Shown: piece after piece, positions 21,401 through 31,919 of the stretch
Layout: every line of letters starts with the position of its first letter
How positions within the stretch are numbered: position 1 is the stretch's first letter
NCBI GenBank assembly: GCA_019915135.1
Contig: JAHLMK010000020.1
Coordinates: forward strand, 124,001-188,000
DNA: 64,000 nucleotides
Reading direction: 5' to 3'
Origin: Strobilurus pachycystidiatus
Lineage: Eukaryota > Basidiomycota > Agaricomycetes > Agaricales > Physalacriaceae
The notes under the pieces: model-generated
Databases searched by the model: none
What the model was told of the DNA's origin: nothing
Seen by the model: the letters and a program-made list of their open reading frames with translations, nothing else
Made by a program: the position numbers and the translations under genes

Positions 21401-21868
21401 CTCTTGGTGTTGATTATGCTTGGTCGCCAACAAGGCGTAGATGAAGCTGCCAATTGTCGGGAACCCCAACTTGTCTAAGGCGCGTAGTGCAACCTTCAGG
21501 CGATCCTCCGTGCTGATATCCTCGTTAGGCCACTTGAATTTAGCGCGCGAGCGGCGCTCGGTAATCTGTTGCGTGAGAATGCCGTCAAAGAGATCTGAGG
21601 CAAAGGCGATAGCAATTGCCTCTCTCGAGGCTGAGATGTGGGAGGACGAGGCTGCCCTTGCCACCGGTACTGAGCCAGTGAGCACTGTGGGTGAAGGAGA
21701 CGAGATGACTGAGGGGTGGTGGGTAAAAGGGAAGGAATGTGGCGAAGGAGTCGGGTAGTAGGCCGCCCAGTGCGTATACGCGTAGTTGAGAGGAGCTGGT
21801 GTGGAAGGAGGACTTCCTGGAGCGGCCATTGACATTCCCAATGTGATCCTTTCATCATCGGAGTCCAT
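18418..21868 (-). CDS. DUF6589-type protein, possible DDE transposase
   Basis: Pieces read from 21868 (MDSDDERITLG) to TAA at 18418. Clear introns lie just below 20716, just below 19643 and between about 19110 and 19065. A frame change near 21290 needs either an unrecognised intron or a 1-base shift. The core has LLFDNVNKQKKKW, then IIFCGDQLSIGRMRHLLLY, LPLIQLWHLKW, and a C-terminal NNYLVNPTGRAGHWFELDLL followed by QEHYNFWIKR and SRHLAKAVSLNIRG. This succession matches the basidiomycete family catalogued as DUF6589. FDN, GDQL and the Glu of the QEH block are spaced like the acidic triad of an RNase H-fold transposase; that reading is inference. No flanking terminal repeats were identified. 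Confidence 0.65.
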
Positions 21869-24378
21869 CCAGAGGCTTCTTTGCGTTCACGGACACGACG
21901 GCGGAGCGCGAGATGATAGTTCAAGTCGAGGTTCACGCGTGTACACAGCCACTCAAGCGTTCAAGATTTCTTGCCGAGCTGCCGGCAATGCCGAAAATTT
22001 GAAATGGGCAACTGTCAGTGGACCCATTCATCAAACTCCAGACTTTGTAGTGGTAAGAACGACTATCTTCTTACATCTCACAAATTCTGGTTAACGAGAC
22101 TATGTTACAACGCCAAAGGACCTTAACTTGGGAGATCGAGTGCAAGGAGAAAGGAAAAGTACCTTGGAAGGCAAAACTCCTTGTTACGTACAAAATAGGT
22201 GCCTGGATCTGGATCTTCCGCAAGGACCAGGCAAGGACTGCTCCTTCGGATACAACCGCTATGGACATTGCCTCGCCTTCCCGGTCATCACACAGCACCG
22301 ACTTCTGCTGGGATTTTTCCCGCCGCCGGACGCGCGGCCTCGACAACTTGTTATCCGATATGTACACAGCGCCTCTGCGCAAGGTCTGCCTCTGCGACCT
22401 CCAGCCCGACTTAGCGCCTCTGCGCAAGGTCCCTCTTTGCAAACCAGTCCACTCTCGTTACGCCTCCGGGAACTCTGAATGCTCGTCATCCACCCGTTCG
22501 GCCCACCATGGACCTCCGCTGCTGCGATCCCCCTGCCGGCAAAGCGCCTCTGCGCAAGCCAAGCGCCAGCTCGCCCCCTTTGCGACCACCAGCACACGTT
22601 TTTCTAGAGATTGGCTTCGGTGGATGCACACTGCATGTCTTTGTCGACGATTGAATCCACCTCATTTGGCCTCCGCGGTATCTACTCTTGTGGTTTTATG
22701 TTTTAATCTTCATGAATTCTATCCGGAACCAAGTTGCGAGACATACCACGACATCCGCCGCCCCGACCAGGCCCGCCCCACCCCGTCTGAAAATACCCCG
22801 GTCCTGAGATCTTTTTCGTTGGCTTGGAACTGTACAGTCATCGGGATTGATGACGTCAGTTGGCGGGCCGATTCCGATGGTCGGTCGTTCAGCGCCACAG
22901 CAAGAAGATCATCAGCATTGGGCGCATCTGCCCGTTGTCGCCTGAACGGATGCGCTGACCCGTGTGCACCGCAGAATGGTTAGGACTTGAGTGCTGCATG
23001 TGGTGTTGATCAACGCTCTTCAACGCTACACACATCAAAAAGCAACCACGTTTGACCTGAACAACTATCTATCCACTTCCCAACAACCCAGTAGACTACG
23101 TACATGGGCGACCAACTATAGGTCGGTTTCGGGGCCCCGCGCCCCTGACTTGGCAGCGAGAGAGGCTGGCGGACCTTCTTAAAAGTGGAGATATCCTCTG
23201 GCTAACTCAGTTGTTGAGGTGGGAGCCTCGAGCTCGCCCGATCGAAGGGCTTCCACAAGCGGCCGTTCCTCAATGGGACCTTGTGCCGTCATCTACCTAC
23301 CTACCTACCTTAACACTAGGACTTGACTTGAATGTAAGTAGACGTTGCTGGCTTATTGTATCTTGTCTTATCATTCACGGGTAACTGACTCGCATAGCTC
23401 AGTCGCTGAAGATCCACCATGTCCGTCGGGGCCGCGGATTCAACATGGGAAGATCGATGACTCAGAGCGCGGGGGTAAGGCGCTCACACGCAACGTGTCT
23501 CCGTAAGTACTATATGCTTGTGCGACGGACTATGTACTCATTGAAGTTGAATGCTACTGTACACAACGGCGCTCGCGCCACAAGATCTTCACTGACACCC
23601 GAGAAGTGCGCCACACTTCGTATTTGAGCCGCCATTCAAACAACACTCATCGCCACTACCCCGTTTGCCAGAGAACTACTCATACACACACCTCTGAACT
23701 GAATACCCGACTTTCGGTCAAGGCACCTTCTAACATACAGTACTGGCATACACTTTGGCGACCCTCTGCATAACAGCAATGCCGCCGTTACCACCTTCAA
23801 CCTTCACGGGATCGTTTTCTTTCGTTGGCGCGCCGTGACCCTCGCGCCACACATCGACCGCCTCTTTTGTGTAGCGGCGCCTAAGCCGCCAGCACTGGTG
23901 CTTCACAATGGTCTTATACTACCCTTACCCTGGAGCTTCTTCGGTGGGTGATATGAGCACCGCAGGCCGGTCGATGGCGTCGTCCGCGACAATCAAGAGG
24001 CTCTCTCCGTTCAGTTCAAACCTACCTCCGCCGCTATTCCACGGGAAGCTCGCTCATCGAGCGACGGAGTCCCGGGACCCGGACCCACCTACGCCGGTGG
24101 ACTCGATATCATCGCAGGCTCTCATGTGTACAGCCTCAACGTCGGCCTTTGTTTTTGCTATGGTGAAGTACCACCAACTGGAGCCGATGGTGCGCAGGTC
24201 TTACTCTTTCCACTGACTTAGCTATGTTTCATACTGACCTGCCACCCACAGGTCACTTCAACCACAGATGCCCGGAACTCTGTTCGAGATGTGTTGCCGT
24301 GACACAGCACCAACGACACGGCCACTTCTCACATCAAGTACGTCGCTGTTGCTGCTTCTATTCTTCACTGTTACTCAC
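21869..24378. other. 2.5-kb stretch without a supportable gene
   Basis: A 293-codon open frame at 22102-22983 has no conserved block and is Arg/Ser/Cys-rich like random GC-rich sequence, so it is not called. A short unit GCGCCTCTGCGCAAG occurs three times (near 22370, 22414 and 22544), and a (CTAC) microsatellite lies near 23290. No terminal repeats were found. Confidence 0.4.
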
Positions 24379-24958
24379 TCACATATTGCGCCACATGTAG
24401 CCGATGATTATGCGCTCGGTATTGATCGATGCTCTCTTGTCCACTCTAGAGACGACTGAAGCCATCTGCGGTACTCTCAGGTGTGCAGAGTCAAGTGCTG
24501 GCGACATTGGAGACAGGGTGAAGAGGGCGTCATCGTTGGGCTGCTGCTGTTGAGGCGCCTTCTCTTGGATGACTGGCGCAGTGTCGAAGCCAATGTCGAC
24601 GCCTCCGAAGAGGTTCATGCTGTCAAAGTCATCGCCAATGAGTGGGTCTCCGACGTCCTGGAACAAGGGCGTCGTGAGGAAGTCGCTGTAGGGAGTGTCG
24701 TGCGGAGAGCCGTCAAGGAAGCCGAGGCCGGGCGTGGCATCTCCAGTGAGGAAGTCATCGCCAGCATCGGAGAATAGAGGAGAATTGTCCCCTTGGGACG
24801 AGTCAGACGACGATGGATGAAGAGCAACAAGGATAATCACCTATAACGCTCTCGAAGAACTCGACAGCCTCCCTCTACTCTGCGGTGTGTTCAGTGTTCT
24901 GCATCATGTCAACGGCAGGGGTGGTCGAGGCCGAGACGGGTTTTGAGGAAGACAGCAT
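24379..24958 (-). pseudogene. Truncated activation-domain-like fragment with in-frame TAG
   Basis: From ATG at 24958 the frame reads MLSSSKPVSAS...MMQNTEHTAE, meets TAG at 24875-24877 (a CAG-to-TAG type change) and continues REAVEFFESVI. Over a GT-AG intron (24792-24840) it joins GDNSPLFSDAGDDFL. The rest is acidic with repeated Phe in an acidic setting (DFLTTPLFQDVGDPLI, DDFDSMNLFGG), like the N-terminal activation region of GCN4/CPC1-type bZIP factors. No basic-leucine-zipper follows before the frame ends at 24379. It is therefore a broken or partial copy; the bZIP assignment is tentative. Confidence 0.35.
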
Positions 24959-25467
24959 GTTGACGTAGTTGCTTCGAATGATGGAAAAGTCTACGACGGG
25001 TGTACACCACGAAATGGCTCCAATGGCAGTTCAATGTAGACGTTTTACCGGAACTTGATGTAATAGCCTGTGGTCAATGAGATGGCTTGATGACGGTTTT
25101 TTGACTGTCGACGAAAGGACCTATTTAGGAGATCATCGGCACGATCAAAGAGAGGTCTGCAATTGATCGTCACATCGTTCTCTCATGCATTGTTGTCAAC
25201 AAATAGTCATCCGCGTCTCCCTGATGACAGCCAGCCATGAATGCTGCCAAGGCCCTCTGATAATGAGGCGTCCCAGTATCAAGTGCAGTCAAGCTGAGTT
25301 GTAAGCGTCCGTGTGTAAAAGCAGAGTGAACACGGTTCACGTGTATTCTCGAGGTGAAAGCAGATTGCCCGATTGGGCGAGGGGGACTCTCGGCCTCGGC
25401 AGCAATGGCGGACTTATTTGGTCTTGATCAAAACAATCGCGTCTGCCAGTGCCATTGTCTCAACGTC

Positions 25468-25473
25468 TATAAA
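25468..25473 (+). promoter_or_regulatory. TATA box of the gene at 25526
   Basis: TATAAA lies 53 bp upstream of the chosen start codon, followed by a CT-rich leader (CTTTCCCTCTTTCACTCCCC) as is usual for fungal promoters. Confidence 0.55.
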
Positions 25474-25525
25474 GCCATGGCGCTCTGCCGCTTTCCCTCT
25501 TTCACTCCCCACCACCAACATCTTC

Positions 25526-27200
25526 ATGTCTGAACCTCCTTATACTGTGCACCCCCCGGAGACTTTTTCGGACAACGAGCTGTTTCCAGGTCCCGGTGCC
25601 CATGGTCTCTATCCAGCGACATTTACTCATGGAGGAACAACACCTGCAAACATGAGCGCCCAATCCTCCACTCATCCAACACAGTGGTCCGCACCATCCG
25701 CTTCGAACATATCCCCCGCCAGCAGCCATCCTACAACCACGTCCTCCCGTCCTCGGAAATCAGGCAATACGTCGACCTCTCGAGGCGCTGGCCGAACATC
25801 AACATCCAATCAGCGCTTTATTGCTCGGGCCACCCAACCTCCTCGTCCATCACCTCTGTCCTCACCCTCACCCAGCATCTTTGCCTCGAGCTCGTTCGAG
25901 AACCACAATCCCGATGCAGCGTCACCCACTCCTCAGAGTCTCACTCAGAGCCTTACTCCGCCCATTGCTCCGTTTTCACTGGCTGTCAAGCGCTCCAGAG
26001 TTGAAGTCGGTCTTCAGATCTGCAAGAAGCAAAAGATGCTTCCCGAGGTCGAGAGCAGAGTGCGAGAGTATTGCGAGGTTCGGTTTATATTCTTTTCCTT
26101 TCAATGCCTGAAGTTATTGCAGACCGATGACGATGTCGAGCGCGATATTCTCAGCTTTGCAACTCTGGTCAGTGTTGACCACATGCTCAAGTTATCGACA
26201 AAGAAGAAGGATAAAGAGTGGACGCCTTCGAGAGGAGTTTCAGTATGTTTCTTCCATTGGCACAAATCCATACTGATGCAGCTCATTTTGCAGAAAGATA
26301 TCACGCTTTACGCCAAGGTCCTGCTCACGTCAACGACACTTTTTGCGTATGACGGTAACGGTGCCGACCTTATTATGGTAAGTTTTCTTTTTGTATTGTT
26401 GTATTGAAGCACGGCTGACAATGTCTTGCGACCATCAGGACGTTCTCCGCTCTCAGGGAAAGAAGGTCCCAAATGCTGACCAGACAGACACGTCGAGGGT
26501 TTTCAAACGGATTGTCAATCGCGCTCTGACGACGACGCGCAACAGCATCAAGAAGCTGGTATGTTGCTCCGCATGACAGTATCGTCTAATCTAACTTTTG
26601 ATCAGTGCACTAAGTCGCGCAGTGCTCGCAAGCAACGCGTCTCGAACGTCGCAAGGCTTGCCAAGGACATCATTGGTAAGGAACATGTCAAGGACATTCC
26701 GCTGAGCCTTGGCCTGTACTATCGGTTGGCCTATATTGTGAGACTGCTCTCGCTGCTGTGGATCACAGTCACTCAATCTCTCATTTTAGCGTTTTCATGT
26801 TGGCGAAAATCATGATGTTAACATATTCTGGAGCGAGGTCGACCGTGGACTCGATGAGTTCCGAGATCTGGGTGACGAAGGCTTTGTGCGGTATGTGACT
26901 TACTCCGGGGGGCTCTTTACAACACTCAGAACTTTGTCCAGGGCCTTAAAAGCGTGCTACGATGAGGACATTCAGGCCTTTGGGGATCCGAGCCAGAGTG
27001 GAATCAGCATCGCACAAGATGGAGCGCCTACTGCGGAATGGGTTCGAAAACTGATTGATGGTTCGGCAAGGCTCCTCGCAAAGTACAAAGACCGGAAGAG
27101 CGGCGACGAGGAGGACGATGACGAGGGAGAGGATGATGAGGATGAACAAGACGACGAGGAGGAGCATCGTGAACTGGATGGCGAGGCAGATGCTGAGTGA
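25526..27200 (+). CDS. Intact 455-aa protein of unknown function, seven exons
   Basis: Exons 25526-26077, 26123-26242, 26294-26377, 26439-26558, 26606-26737, 26790-26890 and 26942-27200 sum to 456 codons, all with GT-AG introns of 45-61 nt. The start MSEPPYTVHPPETFSDNE was taken because a TATA box and CT-rich leader precede it. Residues 1-170 are S/P/T-rich; the middle is helical and basic (KRIVNRALTTTRNSIKKL, KSRSARKQRVSNVARLAKDI). The last 45 residues are almost entirely Asp/Glu. The helical middle recurs in multicopy agaricomycete proteins, but no function is known to me. A nuclear, chromatin-associated role would fit the acidic tail and is only inference. Confidence 0.7.
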
Positions 27201-27574
27201 TCAAAGAAGCCAATCTGTATATTGTACAACAAATATAATGCATATTCTATCAAATATTTGACTGCCCAAAAATCCCGACGCCGTCCTCCCGCCATCCCGC
27301 CCTCTGGCACCCTGTGGGAGACGAGGAATTTAGAGCTGAGCGGGATCAGGTTGAGCTGAGCGGGCTTGAACATAGACTGTGTTCGACACCTCACAAAGGC
27401 ACTTGACTGATTGCAGCCCGACGGTCCACAGCAGACGATCAAATAGCAAGGACCTATCATTTGACAGTCTATTGATATGCGACGAGAGCTCATTTTGATC
27501 GCTCAATTTGATCAAAGGGACAATGGCGTCAGCTCATCTTTATTCGATCCCTTCAACGTCTCATTGCCGTCAAG
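27201..27574. other. Intergenic gap
   Basis: The 3' flank of the seven-exon gene (AT-rich, ATTGTACAACAAATATAATG) and a stretch with no convincing frame. A short direct repeat GAGCTGAGCGGG occurs twice near 27335-27365. Confidence 0.4.
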
Positions 27575-28850
27575 TCAATTTGGTGGTGTAGACGAGCTGT
27601 TTGTGGGTCTGCGGGGTACTGTGTTGGGCGCTTTGGGAAGGACGAAAGGTATGCCATGTCGGGCGGCGAGATCTGGCACCCGTAGAGGGAGGGTCAACGA
27701 GTTATTTGGCGAAACATGTTGAGTATGAGTTAACTGAGGCGATACGACATCGGACGGCGTTGATTGGGTGGACGGAGCGGACGAGCTATTCATCATTGGA
27801 ACATGGCAACTCGATGAGTACGCTTTGTTGTTTCGTACGGGGAGAATGTCGACGGAGGGAGTAGACAAGAGGGGCCTAGGCGGCCCAGCACAAGGCGACC
27901 TAGAAGGGCGTCAGCGACAGGCAGACGACACGGAAAGTGACTCACAATGCGCTCGACGCGTCACAACACACTGGTGGGCGGAGGGAAGGGAACGAAGAGC
28001 GGTTGACTCGCTTCACCGCTATCCACCCCACCCATTGCCTGTGCTCTTCACGCCCCCCTTGGTGGGCTGGCTCCTCGCTCTTCACGCCCTATCTGCCGTG
28101 TCGCCCTCTATGCGGTGTGTGGGTGGTGTCGTCGCGTCCGTGGGTGAGGCTGGCGTCGATCGAGTGCGGAGTGGGGCTGCCGTCGATGGCGGGCTTCTTC
28201 GTGGCTCCTCCGCCTCTTCACGGCTCCTCTTCGCGCTTCTTCCTCTGTTCTGCCGTCCAGCTCCTGTTACACCGAAGGTAGTGTGAGAGTGAAGAGAGTC
28301 GTTCACCCACGTAGGGTCTGGAGTTACGCGCCGTAAGCGTCCTGTAAGCGTCAGAGAGGCGCCTCGGACTTTAAATTTAGCGATTGCAACAATCCTTGCC
28401 ATCGTCGGACCGTGGACCTCCGAAATTCAGGTTCAACCGCTTTGAGATAAGCGGGCGGCGTGCGCCTTCCTCAAGAGCGAAGCTGGGTTGGGGTCGAATA
28501 TACCGTCGTCGCTTCGCTGCGCGACCGCCGGCGGCGCAGTGGCATACGTGCTGGTGTTTCCGCAGTCGGTGGCTGTAAAGAGAGGTGGAAGCATGCGCCG
28601 GGCGGGTGGAGCGACGAGTAGTTGGGCGCTTCTCGCGCTTGCGTGGAGCAGAGTGAGCGTGGGATGGCTGAGTCTCTGCATCAGAGGGGTAGTAGTCGGA
28701 GACGTCCGTCAGGTCGGACAAGTCAGAGAGGTGCGTTTCGAAGTGGTCCCAGTCGGGGTCGTCGGAACGAACGCGAGGGGGCGGGGTGCGGTCGATGAAG
28801 TCATATAGAAGGGGGTCGACGTCCCCATACCATCGCGAAAAAAAATTACA
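27575..28850 (-). CDS. Low-complexity gene model, unresolved
   Basis: Open minus-strand segments read RWYGDVDPLLYDFIDRTPPP near 28850-28790, then a hydrophilic DLSDLTDVSDYYPSD segment with basic RKREKRP, and further down S/P/T-rich segments to a stop at 27575. A donor GTATGC follows HRLRKHQ near 28560. I could not build a complete exon chain or recognise a domain. A genuine gene is plausible because three long frames lie on one strand, but the limits are uncertain. Confidence 0.3.
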
Positions 28851-28868
28851 GACGGCCGATCAGATTAA

Positions 28869-29275
28869 GGTCTATAACCTTCGCCCCGTTTGAGATCGTT
28901 CGAACGCGTTTGAACACTACAGCATGCTGCACTGAGCAATGTATACTGACTACTCGAAGCACTTGAACCGTTTACCTGTTTGACTCAAAGCGTTCGCGCG
29001 TTTGACTCAGCGTTCCTTTAAACATTCATGAGCAATCATATTACGGTGTAAACGACGAGTGGTGAAAGTAAACTGAACTATGCTATATGTATACGTTCAG
29101 GCGTTTAGGCATTTGCCGTTCGAACGGTCCGCTATGAATGTCAATCAGCAAACATAGGAATGTCAGATAGAAAACTCACTCGTTCGAACTGAAGAGCAGT
29201 GGGAGGTTCGACATGCTCGGGCATTCGATGCGTTCAGGCGCTTGAAGTGTTCAAGTGTTCGGGTTGTTCAGGCCT
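28869..29275 (+). repeat. Left long terminal inverted repeat of the TTAA element
   Basis: Pairs in inverted orientation with about 34985-35462. It is rich in CGTTCGAACG, GTTTGAACG and GTTTGACTC variants, i.e. many overlapping copies of a half-palindromic TTCGAA motif that could be transposase binding sites. Confidence 0.75.
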
Positions 29276-30111
29276 TCGGAGAATCCGCCGCCGCCGAGGC
29301 GACGCATGCTTATAGGGCTCTTTGTGACGCGCAGATCGGGAGGGTCAACATCCACGGTGACGGGCTCGTTCGACCATGGCATCATGCTCTTTGCACTCGG
29401 CGTCATTGTGGGGGATAGTGGAGAGCAACGGGGGCAAGGGGCCATCACAGTCGGGGATACCGTCGGTGTCGTCAAGAGTAGCGGGTGGTGGGACGCTGTC
29501 GTCAGGTTACGGAAGGCGGTCTTGTCCTGGGAGTTGGTATCGACGATGTGTGCTCTCCGTTCGACGTTGATCGCGTCTTGCAGCATGGGGCATAGGTCGC
29601 AGTCCAGTTGGAGCTGCCTCGGCAACACGCTTTGACGTGTAGTATGGGGAATGTGAGCCGATGAGTAGCACAACTCTGCGGACGACACACCTTGAAGATG
29701 CATAGAAGCGAGCTCAACCGAGTAAGAGGTTCGAAATCGCGACAAGAGAGCCCAGCGCCGCCCCAGACTGTCGACAGTCGGCACCGCGTCCTCACCGGGG
29801 ATGGTGCGTGCGTACGGCTCGTGTGTCTGGTCAAAGGCTTTGTCGGGGTCTGCAAGGTGCAGTGGATGGAAGAGACAGACCTCCAGAAACCCCGGTGAAG
29901 CAACGCCGGGTGTCAATAAACGAACAGCGTCCAAACAAACATTGCGACGTGTTCGTGACGGGGGATGAGAGCACTCACTGTGGCTCAGCAGGATGAAAGA
30001 TTGTTGAGTTGACATGTGCGAGGCACGAGCGTTTGGCAACTTGAGGTCTTCGATCGGACCGGTGATGCGGTCATTCGCTTCTCTCTCTCTGACCGCCATC
30101 ACGTCCGACAT
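29251..30111 (-). CDS. Uncertain gene inside the TTAA element
   Basis: A long open frame begins MSDVMAVREREANDRI at 30111 and ends at 29251 within the left terminal repeat. Possible introns (donors GTGAGT after QQSFILLSH and GTGTGT after SMHLQ) would remove parts of it. The segment DSLGRRWALLSRFRTSYSVE is the most protein-like part. No family is recognised. It could be a remnant of the element's own gene, but evidence is limited to the open frame. Confidence 0.3.
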   Translation of the reverse strand: MSDVMAVREREANDRITGPIEDLKLPNARASHMSTQQSFILLSHSECSHPPSRTRRNVCLDAVRLLTPGVASPGFLEVCLFHPLHLADPDKAFDQTHEPYARTIPGEDAVPTVDSLGRRWALLSRFRTSYSVELASMHLQGVSSAELCYSSAHIPHTTRQSVLPRQLQLDCDLCPMLQDAINVERRAHIVDTNSQDKTAFRNLTTASHHPLLLTTPTVSPTVMAPCPRCSPLSPTMTPSAKSMMPWSNEPVTVDVDPPDLRVTKSPISMRRLGGGGFSEGLNNPNT

Positions 30112-31079
30112 CGAAGCCGCGCTCACGACAGTCTCAAGCGCGCACACACTCGCCTCGGGCTCTTTTGATTCTTATTTCTATTTTCACCATTGCATTTATC
30201 TGGTCACCCCGATACCAGGCCCAAACGACCACAACTAGCGACTTCGCCCAAATTTTCATTCGCCGACACATTCAACACCGAAAGACTTTTCCGAGGACAA
30301 TCACACGCCTCACTAGCCCGTCGAGCAGGCGCTTCAAGGAGAGACTTCAAATCTGCCACCGTCGACTCCTCTTCCACGCGTCGAGACTTTCCGAGCACCG
30401 AGCACCAGGGACCAGCCAGAAGTCACTCTCTCCATTGCATTGGTCCGAAAGGACAGACCACACTAGGACTCCTCTTACCATCCGCCCAAGCCCCTGACCA
30501 CCTCCGAAGCTGCTGAAATTCGACTGACACTGCAGTGTACGTTTCCTACTGATTGCCCTCCTGCTATCATACTGACTGTTTCTCATGTTCCACCCCCGAG
30601 AGGCGAGATCCATTCGCTCGTCGCACGGACTGCCCGTGGACTTCGGCCAGCGCGTCGCACTGCAACTTTGCCCTAAACGTCCTTGTCATCGTCCAGGAAG
30701 AGCGGCGCCCTCCCTGCAGTGTCAGACGACTGCCGACCTTCCTGCAAGCACGCTTCCACTGGTCCCTGCGCACCGTGCATTCTATTACCTCATTTTGCTC
30801 CCTCCCTCTCGCCCATATGTCCATCACCGGTCTCCTCTTCTTATTGTCACTGCCCTCTCTTCTTCTCCCCCTTCCCTCCCCCCTTTTCAAACATAACCCC
30901 CCTTCCCTCCAAGCCTGTCCTCTCGTCCGACTCGGTTGCTTGCATGCCCTCTTGCATCCATAGCTCTCACCTGCGCATCGCACCTCCGTTTTGTTCTACA
31001 CGCCCGCTTTGAACTACCCTTATATCTGCTCCCGCAATGAATGCTTTCGTATTGAACACTGCTCTGAGCCACTCCAATA
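30112..31079. other. Interior of TTAA element without gene
   Basis: Pyrimidine-rich sequence (CT-rich around 30780-30960) with many short overlapping frames and no conserved block or exon chain. Confidence 0.4.
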
Positions 31080-31800
31080 TCTGAACTGCACCCGCATCAA
31101 ACTGCACCCGCATTCAGTGAACCGCTCCCGCATCGACCCACACTTGGTGTGGTTCAACCACGCCCGCATTGAACCACACCCGCATTGAACCCCGCCCGCA
31201 TTGAACCCGCCCTGGGCACCGCTCCCGCATTGTAACCCGCCCTAAGCGAACCGCTCCCGCATTGAACCACGTCCGCATTGAACCACGCCCGCATTGAACC
31301 ACACCCGCATTGAACCCCGCACGCATTGAACCCGCCCTGGGCACCGCTCCCGCATTGTAACCCGCCCTAAGCGAACCGCTCCCGCATTGAACCACGTCCG
31401 CATTGAACCACACCCGCATTGAACCACGCCCGCATTGAACCCGCCCTGGGCACCAATCCCGCAATGAAACGCGCTCGCATTGAACCCCGCTCTAAGCCAA
31501 CCGCTCCCGCATTGAACCACGTCCGCATTGAACCACACCCGCATTGAACCACGCCCGCATTGAACCCGCCCTGGGCACCAATCCCGCAATGAAACACGCT
31601 CGCATTGAACCCCGCTCTAAGCCAACCGCTCCCGCATTGAACCACGTCCGCATTGAACCACACCCGCATTGAACCACGCCCGCATTGAACCACGGCCTGC
31701 ATTGAATATCGCATTGAGCCACACTTGCATTGAACTGCATTGAATCACGCCCCCCCTTGAACCACGCCCTGCATTGAAGAACCACATTGAACCGCTCCTG
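31080..31800. repeat. 16-bp minisatellite with 125-bp higher-order structure
   Basis: The basic unit is CGCATTGAACCACGCC with variants (CACACC, CACGTC, CCCGCC). A landmark CCTGGGCACC occurs at 31211, 31336, 31445 and 31570, i.e. intervals of 125, 109 and 125 bp. The short interval lacks exactly one 16-bp unit. Diverged copies extend on both sides to about 31920. Open frames of about 115 codons on the minus strand repeat with the same offsets and are a by-product. Confidence 0.85.
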
Positions 31801-31919
31801 CTTTGATCTGCTCCCGTAGAGTCACACCCGTATCAAACTGATCCCGCATTGAGCTTTACCCTTCTCAAACCACTCCTGCATTGAGCCACACCACATTGAA
31901 CCACACCAAAAACACTCTC

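Noticed and set aside
22102..22983. 293-codon open frame
   Set aside because: No conserved block, composition like random GC-rich DNA, and overlapping open frames in other phases.
23395..23446. tRNA-like A-box (TAGCTCAGTCG) and a TTCAA motif about 41 bp later, possibly a tRNA or SINE head
   Set aside because: No acceptor or anticodon stem pairs, the B-box is poor, and no tail or target duplication was found.
31114..31785. Four overlapping minus-strand ORFs of about 115 codons with repeated sequence
   Set aside because: They are a by-product of the 16-bp minisatellite and have no independent coding evidence.
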